In this document: positions 30,701 through 37,529 of the stretch, piece after piece
How positions within the stretch are numbered: position 1 is the first letter of the stretch
Layout: every line of letters starts with the position of its first letter
Assembly (NCBI GenBank): GCA_963556495.2
Contig: OY747704.1
Location: 7,929,001-7,993,000, forward strand
Source: Valencia hispanica
Taxonomy: Eukaryota; Chordata; Actinopteri; Cyprinodontiformes; Valenciidae
Direction of reading: 5' to 3'
DNA length: 64,000 nt
Notes under the pieces: model-generated
The model's database searches: none
Seen by the model: only the letters and a program-made list of their open reading frames with translations
Told to the model about the DNA's origin: nothing
Translations under genes and position numbers: made by a program

Positions 30701-32717
30701 CCTTTCAGGAGAACGCCTTGTTTGATAGAAAGTGAACTCCTACCAGAGATGTCCCAGACAATTGCAGAAGAATTAAGGCACATTGCTATCTTAGCTGAAA
30801 GTAATACAGTCAGTGATGATTATTTATTGTTTCGCGTAGACATTTTGGGTGAGAGGCTACTCCAGTTAGCTCCAGACACGGAAAATGAAGCTGACCCGTC
30901 AGTTCTCCAGATTTTGGAGGAAGTGGCTTGTCGCTTGCACACACAACTCCGACACAGACCGTCTTTGTGCTCCCTCCATAACTGTACTTTGGTTGCTAAA
31001 CTGAAGCCAAAAGCGCAATCATGCACAATCAATCTGCACATGGATCCTGCTCCTTCCTGTTTATTGACCAATAGTAGAGGAGCTGCTCCAAGAAGGGCAG
31101 CCCTCCTCATTTGCATAATGAGGCAGAAATGCATAAGGAAAAGTAAAAAGAGGAGACGAGGGAATGTAAAAACAAGGAATGGATGTATAAGGAAAAGGAA
31201 AAACAAAGTATATACATTTCTTGATGAAAATGCACGTATAAGGAAAAACAAAATATTTACATTTCTTGACGAAAATGCACGTATAAGGAAAAACAAAATA
31301 TGTACATTTCTTGATGGAAATGCACGTATAAGGAAAAGGAAAAACAAAATATATACATTTCTTTGCAAAAATGCATGTATAAGGAAAAGGAAAAACAATA
31401 GATATATTTCTGCTTTTATTCTTAATTATGTCAGTTTTGGTCCTCCACATAAGAGTCTGTCTGGTTTAACTAAGATTTATATAGATATTCACATTATAAC
31501 AAAATTAAATGGGATTAAAATGGGATTATGAAATACTGGTTTGGGCTTCTGCAAACGTGGGAAAAACCTAGCAGACAGACAACTTGTCTAGAGAGCATTC
31601 AGGAGGTTTAGAAAAAGAAAAGGCTGACAGTATTTCTTTTCCAGACCACTGTCTCTTCAGGTGCTCATCATGCATGTTGCTTGTCCTGCTTGGAATGAAA
31701 ACAAAACTTACAGACCACCCAAACATTTTATTGTGGCCTAACCTGAAATACACTTTCAATATATCCCTACTTTAGACCACGTAAGCCCCCAGAAAATTTT
31801 ACTAAACCTCAAATGACTGAAGCCAAACTCAGTTTATGCAGCATACACACACACGCACGCACGCATACTGTTGCAGACTATAGGGATTTAATTCTCCTTA
31901 CACACAGCAATTTAAAGCAATAATGTCACTTTTGTTCTTTTTTTAGGAATAAGGTTAAAATGCTAAAAAATATAGATGTTAACATCAAGCATAGTTGATT
32001 ACATTGATTATGTCAACAAATTGTGATAGTTCTAACTGTTTAAAGAAGAATAGGTATCATGGTGCATGGGCGTAATGTAGTGATGTGTGCAGTCAGCTGG
32101 CCACAGGTTTGGAAATAGTTAAGACAGGATCCATTTGTATTTACACACAGCAAGTGGCTTTGAAGCATTGTTTGTTTGGATGTTCAGTACAATGATCTCC
32201 AACAAGTTCATCTGCCAATATTCTGACTACAATGGGGTGAACAACGATATCCAACTAAACCTCACTTCAAAGCATACATAGTTACAAAGTTACACACCAA
32301 GCTGTGTTTTGCCACAATTGTGTGATTGATTTTATTAAAGCATACAACATTGCAGTACTTGGCTCATGTGTAAACAACTAAAGGAGGATGGCCATATAAT
32401 AACTGTTGTGTGAAAGAGGGTAAATCACAGACTTTGAACATTCTGTGGAGTTCAGCTTTCAGTCGCATCTGAAACGAAGCAGACTGAAAACGATACCTTT
32501 TCTACCTTGTGATTTTAACTTCAAAAGATTCTTTTTTACACCGTGATGATTAAACCAGCATATAAACTTAACAAATAATCAGATTTATCTTCTGTTGTTC
32601 TGCAGAAAAAACTACAGGATAACTATTCAGCGGCGCACACATAGTGAAGAGCCCGACTCCGTGAAGCACCATCAGCTACGTGAGGACTCCATTAGATCAA
32701 ACTTCTCAGCAGCGTAA
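6652..32717 (+). CDS. npr3: Natriuretic peptide clearance receptor (NPR-C family), exons 2-8, 5' partial
   Basis: Single-pass membrane receptor that binds natriuretic peptides and clears them by internalisation. The family has a short cytoplasmic tail in place of the guanylate cyclase found in NPR1 and NPR2, and couples to Gi. Seven exons join in phase to give about 280 residues: C-terminal half of the ANF-receptor ligand-binding domain (motifs [33 protein letters not shown]), stalk with one cysteine, a transmembrane helix of about 22 residues, and a tail ending [13 protein letters not shown]. There is no kinase-homology or cyclase domain, which separates it from NPR1/NPR2. Exon count and phases fit the eight-exon NPR3 layout I recall, with the first large exon missing here; no signal peptide or start was found in 1-6651. 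Introns are 3203, 4164, 4994, 112, 102 and 12637 bp. The stalk and an exon 3 insertion diverge from mammalian NPR3, so a teleost paralogue (NPR-D-like) is possible. Family assignment is very sure; orthology is not. Confidence 0.93.
7131..7570 (-). mobile_element. LINE reverse-transcriptase fragment
   Basis: On the minus strand the relic reads [18 protein letters not shown], the conserved box of jockey/CR1-group reverse transcriptases, preceded by a degraded stretch. A frameshift separates the box from the upstream frame ([18 protein letters not shown]). It is dead, with no ends visible. Confidence 0.7.
8222..8905 (-). mobile_element. Internally deleted CR1/Rex1-like LINE retaining both ends
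   Basis: The minus strand runs from a 5'-UTR-like start near 8905 (ggcagcatgttggagtagc) through [18 protein letters not shown], the start of an endonuclease domain. It then passes in the same frame directly into [20 protein letters not shown], the extreme C-terminus of the reverse-transcriptase ORF, and a 3' end with (AATTC)-type tail near 8222. Most of the endonuclease and all of the polymerase are missing. The 151-codon frame (8272-8727) is therefore a deletion hybrid and not a host gene. No target-site duplication was found. Confidence 0.72.
9336..9550 (-). repeat. SINE fragment related to 49288-49671
   Basis: Minus-strand relative of the tRNA-derived SINE at 49.3 kb: it shares the complement of gttgccctgtgatgaactggcg, ctccgcgcttgctgtgggattc-type sequence, and a B-box-like gggttcaaatcctggcc. 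Ends are worn. Confidence 0.65.
9978..10153 (+). CDS. npr3: npr3-like exon 3 (ligand-binding domain, CxxC insertion)
   Basis: A 176-bp exon after acceptor acattccag, with donor gtacgt. It completes the glycine codon and then gives 58 codons beginning [10 protein letters not shown] and containing [19 protein letters not shown] and NFS are potential N-glycosylation sites. The end reads [10 protein letters not shown], about three residues longer than the mammalian counterpart by my recollection, with two added cysteines spaced CxxC. The exon ends in phase 0. Confidence 0.93.
11940..12760 (+). pseudogene. Relic of a transposon-associated coding region
   Basis: Conceptual pieces such as [13 protein letters not shown] and [22 protein letters not shown], broken by stops and frame changes, resemble the family of large uncharacterised proteins in fish and invertebrate mobile elements with ELFxFLAxxIV and TDVVVLA motifs. 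I place it by motif memory only. No terminal repeats or flanking duplications were identified. Confidence 0.4.
12900..13370 (+). repeat. Possible solo LTR or LTR 3' end
   Basis: A C/T-rich unit ending ttcaataaacattttaaatc and ctgcatgtggg, the layout (AATAAA followed by a short R/U5-like segment) of fish Gypsy-type LTRs. No TG...CA boundaries or duplication could be fixed. Small open frames inside are not supported. Confidence 0.35.
13434..13760 (-). mobile_element. Degraded L2-type LINE 3' end
   Basis: Minus-strand relative of the L2 3' region: ttaaggcactttacat, then ggaaacccagc, ttgcagcaatc and catgtagcgaca-type words as in 56150-56310. Heavily eroded and without a tail. Confidence 0.6.
14318..14453 (+). 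CDS. npr3: npr3-like exon 4 (ligand-binding domain)
   Basis: A 136-bp exon after acceptor ttcctttcag, with donor gtaaaa. It starts in phase 0 with [19 protein letters not shown], the most conserved stretch of the family, continues through [10 protein letters not shown] and ends in MWNKTFE plus one base. NGT and NKT are potential N-glycosylation sites. Confidence 0.94.
14690..14830 (-). mobile_element. Tc1-like transposase fragment
   Basis: The minus strand reads [20 protein letters not shown], close to the HVWRKxGxAYxPKNTIPTVK region of Tc1 transposases just before the second catalytic aspartate. Only this piece survives. Confidence 0.45.
14843..14908 (+). mobile_element. Short L2-type LINE tail
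   Basis: ttgttaagtaccttgagat, ggaattggcgccataaacataaactgaata: a worn copy of the L2 3' terminus seen at 2057-2218. Confidence 0.6.
15240..15746 (-). pseudogene. LINE ORF2 C-terminal region (3' part of the twin-primed copy)
   Basis: 168 codons reading [19 protein letters not shown], then [36 protein letters not shown] and [13 protein letters not shown]. It ends PQPDPG beside the simple-repeat tail, as in the family. It covers the C-terminal domain downstream of the polymerase and is open throughout, but lacks the catalytic part. Confidence 0.85.
15760..16560 (+). pseudogene. LINE APE endonuclease region (inverted 5' part)
   Basis: Plus-strand frames read [45 protein letters not shown] and [19 protein letters not shown], the APE endonuclease domain of the same LINE. 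Catalytic-region motifs GDFNAH and a degraded STDHYLVV are visible. Frame changes near 16160 and 16555 and a stop interrupt it. Confidence 0.82.
16624..17802 (+). pseudogene. LINE reverse-transcriptase region (inverted 5' part)
   Basis: A long plus-strand frame with [41 protein letters not shown] and the catalytic box [13 protein letters not shown] at about 17578-17616. FVDLEKA is followed by L where YDRVP is usual, so a catalytic-region change is present. A stretch of about 70 residues between RLKKAA and TNTVYSGDG is deleted relative to the family. The final codons after FKYQGVLF read through the target duplication into host DNA and are not element sequence. Confidence 0.85.
17984..19354. 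mobile_element. Non-autonomous DNA element with 19-bp perfect termini, Harbinger-like
   Basis: The block starts CAGGGGTCTCATTTATAAA and ends with its exact reverse complement. These termini and nearby TGCGTAC-type words resemble fish PIF-Harbinger elements. It has no intact transposase. A minus-strand L2-like remnant at about 18340-18650 (cagcgctttact, tttaaaaatg, gccttacagaaaaggtgcgttttaag) is nested inside. Three-base duplications typical of Harbinger were not evident. Open frames within are not supported. Confidence 0.7.
19448..19542 (+). CDS. npr3: npr3-like exon 5 (end of ligand-binding domain)
   Basis: A 95-bp exon after acceptor tgaatag, with donor gtaagc. It completes a glycine codon and reads [20 protein letters not shown] then [11 protein letters not shown], corresponding to the family's [18 protein letters not shown] segment. 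It ends in phase 0, and the next exon follows after only 112 bp. Confidence 0.93.
19655..19781 (+). CDS. npr3: npr3-like exon 6 (juxtamembrane stalk)
   Basis: A 127-bp exon after acceptor tgatttacag. It reads [18 protein letters not shown], then a basic lysine/glutamate-rich stretch, and ends ENNS plus one base before donor gtaaac. Placement is secured by the YFGK motif and by phase. The segment after YFGK keeps little of the mammalian WGPLKLRI-type sequence, so the stalk has diverged. NKT and NNS are potential N-glycosylation sites. The exon 6/7 junction creates a cysteine just outside the membrane, the position of the family's interchain disulfide. Confidence 0.88.
19884..19968 (+). CDS. 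npr3: npr3-like exon 7 (transmembrane helix)
   Basis: An 85-bp exon after acceptor cataattag, with donor gtaaca. It completes the stalk cysteine and reads GLGVSALTG, then a hydrophobic helix ending VMLIAFYFF, matching the NPR-C transmembrane segment. It ends with the first two bases of an arginine codon. Read-through into the intron would give Arg then TAA at 19970-19972. Confidence 0.92.
20030..20990 (-). repeat. Fragment(s) of the LTR-like element also present at 47785-50024
   Basis: The reverse complement aligns by eye with 49040-49970: ccttgtcaggcaggtattaat/ccttatcaggcaggtaatcat, acttggtcatttttat/acttggttattttgac, and tattcatactgaactgtga. Two partly duplicated stretches (20460-20590 and 20690-20800) both carry the tggtatgaggcca-type segment. 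Boundaries are worn. Confidence 0.5.
20998..21537. mobile_element. TTAA-flanked non-autonomous DNA element (540 bp)
   Basis: TTAA at 20998-21001 and 21534-21537 bounds a unit starting AGCTGCTGTCCAGAGTATT. The unit ends in the approximate reverse complement (aatatattctctgcagct). TTAA duplication plus short imperfect termini points to a piggyBac- or Kolobok-type non-autonomous element. No transposase is present. Confidence 0.62.
21610..22200 (+). pseudogene. Mariner/Tc1-group transposase relic
   Basis: Plus-strand fragments: [68 protein letters not shown] and [10 protein letters not shown]. These follow the DDE/D transposase order, with the MQDNxPSH and SPDLNxIE motifs bearing catalytic positions. 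It is full of stops and indels and abuts the Gypsy block at about 22200. Confidence 0.75.
22240..22642 (-). repeat. Gypsy 3' LTR (left block)
   Basis: The left copy of the repeated block, about 400-440 bp, colinear with 27330-27733. Differences are scattered substitutions and small indels. This is the 3' LTR for an element transcribed leftward. Confidence 0.72.
22627..22929 (-). pseudogene. Gypsy integrase C-terminal fragment
   Basis: Reads [20 protein letters not shown], the conserved SPFE...GYQPP region at the integrase C-terminus of fish Gypsy elements. It then loses homology, so a deletion lies between it and the LTR. Confidence 0.7.
23204..24098. mobile_element. TTAA-flanked DNA element (895 bp) nested in Gypsy
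   Basis: TTAA at 23204-23207 and 24095-24098. Termini are AGCGACACTATGTA and the reverse complement of AGCAACACTATGTA, i.e. 13 of 14 matching. Flanking Gypsy sequence is interrupted at this point. The element carries the palindrome array 23447-23703. No transposase was identified; the frame at 23860-24075 is unsupported. Confidence 0.72.
23447..23703. mobile_element. Palindrome-array hairpin element
   Basis: Outer inverted repeats (about 33-35 bp, starting agag.tgtcagccatata) enclose five copies of an about 18-20-bp palindrome, ATCACGTTATAACGTGAT and variants, at about 23483, 23525, 23566, 23608 and 23651. The palindromes recur every 41-43 bp and are separated by tttattgtaaaaacgtga-type spacers, the first spacer inverted relative to the others. 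The whole 257-bp block can fold on itself. It looks like a miniature element within the larger TTAA element. Confidence 0.8.
24408..24735 (-). mobile_element. L2-like LINE 3' fragment with (TACCA)n tail
   Basis: The minus strand reads [20 protein letters not shown], the C-terminal FxxxGPxLWN motif of L2/CR1 ORF2. It then runs into an AT-rich 3' end and a short tail whose plus-strand form is accataccatacca. Confidence 0.7.
24737..24896 (+). mobile_element. L2-type LINE 3' tail
   Basis: Nearly identical to 2057-2218 (gacgcaatctgctggg, ccttaaataggaaac, ggcgctatataaataaactg). The close match suggests relatively recent activity of this family. Confidence 0.8.
24900..25274 (-). pseudogene. Gypsy RNase H region
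   Basis: Reads [22 protein letters not shown] then [15 protein letters not shown], the WTDHKNLxYL and YRPGxxNxxxD landmarks of Gypsy RNase H. WTNHKN replaces the usual WTDHKN, and the final catalytic Asp of the N-x-K-x-D motif is lost. It is non-functional. Confidence 0.8.
25199..26110 (-). pseudogene. Gypsy reverse transcriptase with YLDY box
   Basis: The 198-codon frame 25199-25795 reads [20 protein letters not shown], then [16 protein letters not shown] and [16 protein letters not shown]. The catalytic box is YLDY instead of YLDD. Upstream, to about 26110, degraded frames hold the earlier polymerase motifs. A deletion removes the segment between KTKKC and FLGF. Confidence 0.83.
26120..26700 (-). 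mobile_element. L2-like LINE 3' fragment inserted in Gypsy
   Basis: The minus strand encodes [16 protein letters not shown] sequence and then [20 protein letters not shown] and [18 protein letters not shown] C-terminal codons. An AT-rich 3' end with ggcaattttatttg follows. The same subfamily is present at 37530-38085. It separates the Gypsy gag and polymerase relics. Confidence 0.78.
26725..27066 (-). pseudogene. Gypsy gag fragment
   Basis: Reads [20 protein letters not shown] then [20 protein letters not shown], matching the Gypsy gag pattern P..F.G....C..FL.QC and ALxWA. 113 codons are open. It lies inside the right (5') LTR, as expected for leftward transcription. Confidence 0.75.
27255..27733 (-). 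repeat. Gypsy 5' LTR (right block)
   Basis: The right copy of the LTR pair, colinear with 22202-22642 and ending in the shared gatgacttgga. Sequence to 28210 beyond it is C/T- and G-rich and unassigned. Confidence 0.7.
28211..28243. repeat. Short hairpin
   Basis: Arms gccacccacga and tcgtgggtggc are exact 11-nt reverse complements around a 10-12-nt loop. It has no known role and could be a terminus scar. Confidence 0.75.
28902..29520 (-). mobile_element. LINE reverse-transcriptase fragment, same family as 15.2-17.8 kb
   Basis: Minus-strand pieces: [39 protein letters not shown], then [19 protein letters not shown]. They are in the correct order but broken by frameshifts, and the catalytic FADD region is deleted. 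Confidence 0.78.
30102..31456. mobile_element. Foldback DNA element with long repeat-bearing inverted arms
   Basis: Direct 8-bp repeats ATAAGAGT at 30102-30109 and 31449-31456 bound a 1339-bp element. Outermost inverted termini RTGGAGGACCAAAACTGACA continue for about 47 bp with one mismatch. The left arm (30110-30708) carries about seven 42-55-bp tandem units (ttatacgtgcatttt...caagaaatgtatatattttg...); the right arm (31002-31448) has about four. Inner arm sequence (tttattgacc, tctgcacatggatc, atttgcataatgagg) is also inverted. The loop of about 290 bp is unique. Eight-base duplication suits hAT-like chemistry, but the superfamily is not assigned. Long open frames on both strands (30157-30600, 30668-31531, 30820-31398) arise from the repeat period and are not supported as genes. 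Confidence 0.85.
30709..31001 (+). other. Loop of the foldback element, open on the plus strand
   Basis: The unpaired centre is open in one plus frame with non-repetitive composition: [54 protein letters not shown]. It reads like an amphipathic N-terminal region and has a start codon at 30750. It may be the 5' remnant of a transposase or a captured exon. I do not recognise the family with confidence. Confidence 0.35.
32606..32717 (+). CDS. npr3: npr3-like exon 8 (cytoplasmic tail and stop)
   Basis: Terminal coding exon after acceptor ttgttctgcag. It completes the arginine codon, then reads [15 protein letters not shown] and ends [13 protein letters not shown] before TAA at 32715-32717. The basic RRTHSEE stretch aligns with the tail region described for Gi activation in NPR-C, and [13 protein letters not shown] is nearly invariant in the family. 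A 12.6-kb intron separates it from the transmembrane exon. Confidence 0.94.
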
Positions 32718-33500
32718 TCCAGTCAGGACAGGTCCCTGACAGAAGATCATACATGTGAATGTGGCCAAAGACTTTACTGTGTTCTGCAGTGATTGCAAAT
32801 CATCTGCAATCGGACCATTTTTTTCTTAAAACCTGGGACTGTTTCAAAATGTACAGCACGGTCAACTTAGATTTTCCTTCACAAAAGGACACTAAAATGA
32901 AGTTTACTGGTGAACTGAAAAGTTCTCTTTGAAAAAAGGCTTTCATTTTTTTCTGTATTTTTTCCACCAATAAGGTTTTCAGTTTATTGTGACCTTATTG
33001 GAATTTCTTTTAATCCTGACATGAGGGCATTGCTCCTGAATTATATTTTATATCATACAGATTTTTCCTTTTTTTTTATTTCAAATGGACTTTTATTCAA
33101 AAGTTTAATTTAGGCTGTTTATCTTTTTAATTTTAGCTTCAACCTGGAAAAGCTTTGTATTTATTTATTTATAGTAAAGAGGTATTGGAACTCATTTGGT
33201 TGTTTTATGGTCTTTTGATGTAACTTTTCGCTTAGTGAGGTTAAAGAAAGATAGGTTTAATTACTCACAGCTTTGGCAATTTTTGTTCCTCAAGCTAGCC
33301 TGTTCAACAAATGTCCCGAACTACAGATACAGCAGTGAAAAACGTTATCCTATGAATAAAAGTTAATGAGACAAATGTGGTTGTACAAAGAAAGTTATGC
33401 AATAGGTGTGAGGCGAAAGAATCCACTCACCTAAACTAACAAAACTCAAATATGAATAATAAAAGTATACATTTTGGAATCAAATGAGGAAATAAAGGCT
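32718..33500 (+). other. Probable proximal 3' UTR of the npr3-like gene
   Basis: AT-rich sequence after the stop with no open frame of note. Candidate poly(A) signals AATAAA lie at 33355-33360, 33458-33463 and 33491-33496. The boundary is inferred only; transcript data would be needed to choose among these and the distal signal near 36685. Confidence 0.5.
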
Positions 33501-33949
33501 AAAAGATTGGAGGAATGGTACAAAAAATATACCTTCTTGTGTATAATTGTGTATTTTCAGTATATTTATTGCGTGTAAAACACTCAGTTTTTCTATGTAT
33601 ATATCTTAATATTTTATTTTGTTTATTAGATCTCTTTTTATGCTTTCTTTTCTCATCTCTGCATGCTTCTGTTCGTTGCTTAGTTGAAGGATAGCAGATG
33701 GCAGCATTTGGTCTCAAAACTGGCATCACTCTAATTACAACTTCTTTTTTAGAAAAACTGCTGACTTTTTCCGACTGTTAGCATGAGTTCTACAGTTTTA
33801 CCAAGAAAAATTTAGAGGAACTTTGATGAGTTTTAAAAACAAAATGTGTCACTAACATGTGGTTGAATTTCCTACCTCGACCACACTTTTTGCAGGCATC
33901 CTTAATTTGTCATGGTTGTTGAATATTTGACCTCTCTTCTTGACAGAAT

Positions 33950-34250
33950 TGTTAAGTTCATTAAAACTGGTGGTTTCCTAGAACAGACCAAGATTTTAAG
34001 GACAGTGGTGTTCCAGCAATATCAGCACATGGCAGCCTCGAGCCTTAGTGGCTCCTGGGTTGTTCTTGAATATCATAATCCCTATATTAATAGAGGCTAA
34101 CTGTTTGGACACGGCTGACATTTGGACAAAATTGGGTTTTCCAACAAAAAAGTGATTCCCAACACACATTAAGTTAGGGTTTTGTGTTTTAAAACCTGGG
34201 ATCCAAACCAGAAAATCTGCCAGTTTAAACAACTTCTGGCCAAAGAATGG
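33950..34250 (+). mobile_element. Tc1-like remnant in the 3' flank
   Basis: Words such as tgacatttggacaaaattgg and ttttccaacaaaaaagtga-ttcccaacacaca resemble the DNDPKHT-region DNA of Tc1 elements, in degraded form. No termini were found. Confidence 0.35.
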
Positions 34251-34511
34251 CCAAATATCCTATCAGGATTCAGTCAGAAGTTTGTCAATGGCAACAAAGT
34301 GGTGGTTGATTGTATACATTTCAGCCTGTATGCTTCATTCTGGCTGTAAGGATTAGAGAAAATTTGCAACATATTCAAACTTCATTCCATCCTGTACTTG
34401 GTGCAAATCAAATATACATCACTGAAAGCTCCAAATTATTCTGGCATTTGTGCCGACTTAGTGTTGAGGCAAACTACTCACTGAAACTGTATATGAGATA
34501 TGTATATGGAT

Positions 34512-34512
<1 letters not shown>

Positions 34513-34553
<41 letters not shown>

Positions 34554-34558
34554 CATCT
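34513..34558. repeat. (CTAT)n microsatellite
   Basis: About eleven CTAT units, the last altered to CCAT. The frame across it is not coding. Confidence 0.95.
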
Positions 34559-34559
34559 A

Positions 34560-36890
34560 TGGCTTTTTTTCTCTGTGATTTTAAAAAAGCCGCTCTATAG
34601 TGGAAATGTAAACACACCCACATACCTCCACCCAACAACCAGTAGCAGACTAACACTACTTGAGTGCTATTCCCTGCCACATTTTCCAGGTAAAAGAACA
34701 GGCTCACATAGCCTTCCATTCCATTAAAACTCTAAATCTTTACAGAAACACTATTAGCTTGCTATATTTTGGTTGAACCATAAATGTGTATGGATAGAGT
34801 GCTGAGCTAAACAATAAACTAATTGGTTTTTTTGGCCTAGTGCTGGCATTTCTTTTTTTGACTAGATAAATGGTATACTGTATGGAATACAGCTAAGAAT
34901 GGGGAAAAGGAAAATTTCTTACTAAAAAAGTCCTTTGCATACAAATTAGTATACATTTTAAGATGTAAGAAAAATACTTTTAATTTTGTTTTTATTTCTA
35001 TATTCTCAATTATTTATTTATTTTTTCAAATATTTAGGATTTTCAATGTTTTCCACTTTATTCTTTTAATAATTATATTTGTGTAAAAGTGTTTTAGGTT
35101 TTTGGCAACCTACTTATTATATCATTCTTTTAAAAAGTCTTCCTTTATTATAAAAACATTTCTCCCTATTTACATGTGTTCTATGCTGTCAATTGCAACC
35201 AATGACTTTAATAAAAAGGTTATTTTATTGAAATTATGTTAAGTATATCAGTATTCAACAGATCATTACTGTAGGATTTATGCAAAAGTTTAAAAAATAA
35301 ATACAACATTCCAAGCCAGCTGCTTCAGTTTGTTTATCCAGAAAGAAATACTCCAAAGGCTTAACTGATGCATTACATGAATATATTTCGTCCATTACAT
35401 AAATTCAGTCATTTTAATAATTGTGTTATCTTGTCTATCGCAACAATCATTTACCAGTTATTCAACCATCTATCCATTGTCTACATCGCCTTATCCATCG
35501 CAGTCTCCAGCAGTCATTGGAGGAGAGGCAGGAAACAGCCTGGACAGCTCGCTAGTTCTACCTGCATTTCAGTTATAAAAAGCTAATGTAGTATTTTACA
35601 GAAGTTTTTGCCTCATTGTATCTTAAATTGTAGCAAGGTTTCATTTGTACATCAAAACAACTAAAATGTTTTGGTCCCATTTCAGGTCTTACATTTATGT
35701 GTTAGCGTTGTGATGAGAACTCATTGCACAAGGTCTATTTTAAGACACCACAATTCAGATAAAGTCTCTCACAAAGCACCATTCAGTTGCTGTCAGCATG
35801 TGACTTTGTCAGGTAGAGCAAGTTTAAGCTATGTTTGTGGACCCCTTGAAATAAAGGGAAGCTTGACATCCCGATATATCTGTTTGTGACTTTTATTTTG
35901 AATTGATGAAGTAGTTCTCGAGTGTGCTCACAAACTGCTCATCTAGCTAGCCGACAACACAGTGGTTACAAAAGCATTGACAAAGCTATCACTATAAAAT
36001 CTGGGACAGACAACACATGAACAACTTGTAAGCAGTAGCAGTAAGAATATTGCTATTGCTACTTCATTAACTAACTCAGCCTACCTACTCTTTCTTCAAT
36101 GATTTTTCTCAACAGCTGTCACAAAGCTCTAAATATGCAGATTTTCTTAATTCAGCTGAGTGCTTTTTATTGAATAAAATCTTCAGTGAAAGCTCCCAAG
36201 CAAAGGCCTTAAATGAATTAGATTGATACTGTAAAGACGGTTTGAAAATCACAAAATAAAATAGCCTGTTCCCCAAAAATGACAGAGAAATTAAATGTTT
36301 TATTCTTTTTACAATGTTAAAGGAAAATACAGAAAAACCAGGTGGATGTGAAAGCAGTCTCTTGGATTCTGTAGTTGCCTGCTGTTTTATAATCCTTCCA
36401 CCATTTGCTTTGTTTAATCATAATTTCTGTAAATCAACCATTTTTACGCATTATTTCATAGATAATGCACCACACAATATTTACATATTTTACATAGTTT
36501 TTAAGTGAAGGCTTTTTTCAGTGAAATCCAGTATCAATGGGTTAAGTTGAAATTTCCTAATTCTATTGGAATGATTTAACTACAGTTATGATAATTTAAC
36601 TAGTCATTAACTAATCATGTTTATGCACTTTTAATGCACTTAGGTTGTATTGTTTGCATTTAAAATGACTAAACTCCACTGTCCAATAAAGTTTTTATCA
36701 AACACTTTAGTCTGTTCTTTTCTTTTCACCATAATTTGAGGAATTGTTAGGATATTAAACAAAAATAAACCAATATTGAATATTAAAAGTGACAAAAATA
36801 CATTTTAAATTAGCATTTCTCAAGCAACAAATTCACACAAAATGACATACCAAGTATACTGTGTAAAACAAACTTACTCTCTTTTAGAAC
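34560..36890. other. Unannotated 3' flank
   Basis: AT-rich sequence without a recognised repeat or exon, apart from the AATAAA at 36685. It may be extended 3' UTR of the npr3-like gene. Frames of 60-72 codons are unsupported. Confidence 0.5.
36685..36690 (+). other. Candidate distal polyadenylation signal
   Basis: AATAAA followed by a T-rich stretch with TCTGTTC about 20-30 bases downstream, a typical cleavage context. If the gene uses a long 3' UTR, as I recall for mammalian NPR3, this is the best distal candidate. A Tc1-like remnant and a short microsatellite lie between it and the stop codon. Confidence 0.35.
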
Positions 36891-37174
36891 CAAAGGGTTG
36901 GTCATAGCGATTTCTTTGTTACGTGCTGTTTGTGTTTTAGATAAATGTTTTTCATGGTTTCTCCTCTGTCTAGTTTTCATGTTGTCCAGTCATTCCCTCC
37001 ACTTTGTTTCCTTCGTGCCTCAGCTTCTTGCTCCTCTCACAGCAGATTCAGTTCATCTGTTTCCAGTCTACTGTCATAATTACAGTCTTGATACTAATTA
37101 AAGTTTTATTTTATTTTCACCTGCCTGCTTGCCTCCATCCTGCATTATGGTCCACTTCATTGCATTTCATGACA
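36890..37174 (+). repeat. Probable degraded solo LTR
   Basis: A C/T-rich unit ending taattaaagttttattttattttc, ctgcattatggtccac and catttcatgaca, the same terminal arrangement as the solo LTR at 41398-41744 (attaaataaag ... catttcatgaca). The 5' edge is uncertain (near ggtcatagcg). Confidence 0.4.
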
Positions 37175-37407
37175 CTCTTTTTATATTATCGCAGCTGTAG
37201 CAAATTTGCTTCTTGGGCCAGTTCTAAAACATCAGAACAATCTATGTATTACTGTGCCAGTAACGGTGGTCTCTGATGTCCAGTGTAACACAAAGATTGC
37301 AGCGTGAATTTCTAAAGCTGCATTCTGCAAAAATTATGCAATCTTAAACAAGTCTTTTGTCTGTGAAAAACTGTACATTTATATTTCCCTTTGCAATTCT
37401 TTATACA

Positions 37408-37500
37408 CCAAGATCAATTCAATTGAGTTTATTTATATAACACCAATTCACAACACGTCATCCCAAGGGGCTGTAATTCACCCAAATATACATTCCTATT
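37408..37500 (-). mobile_element. L2-type LINE tail
   Basis: caattgagtttatttatata, caccaattcacaaca, ccaaggggc: the reverse complement of the L2 3' terminus. Confidence 0.65.
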
Positions 37501-37529
37501 AATCCTACTTATTAAACAGTGCATTCACT

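Larger units (their letters stand above)
19969..32605 (+). other. npr3-like intron 7, transposon-packed
   Basis: The 12.6-kb intron between the transmembrane and tail exons. It carries an LTR-like fragment (20030-20990), a TTAA element, mariner, Gypsy with nested insertions, a LINE fragment and the foldback element. 27740-28900, 29530-30100 and 31460-32600 hold nothing recognised beyond a CA/CGCA run near 31845-31865 and a short hairpin at 28211-28243. Confidence 0.85.

Noticed and set aside
30157..31531. Frames of 147, 287, 192 and 129 codons on both strands as novel repeat proteins
   Set aside because: Both arms of an inverted repeat translate into lysine- or phenylalanine-rich repeats, which follows from the tandem unit and the inversion. 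Only the central loop keeps any coding character.
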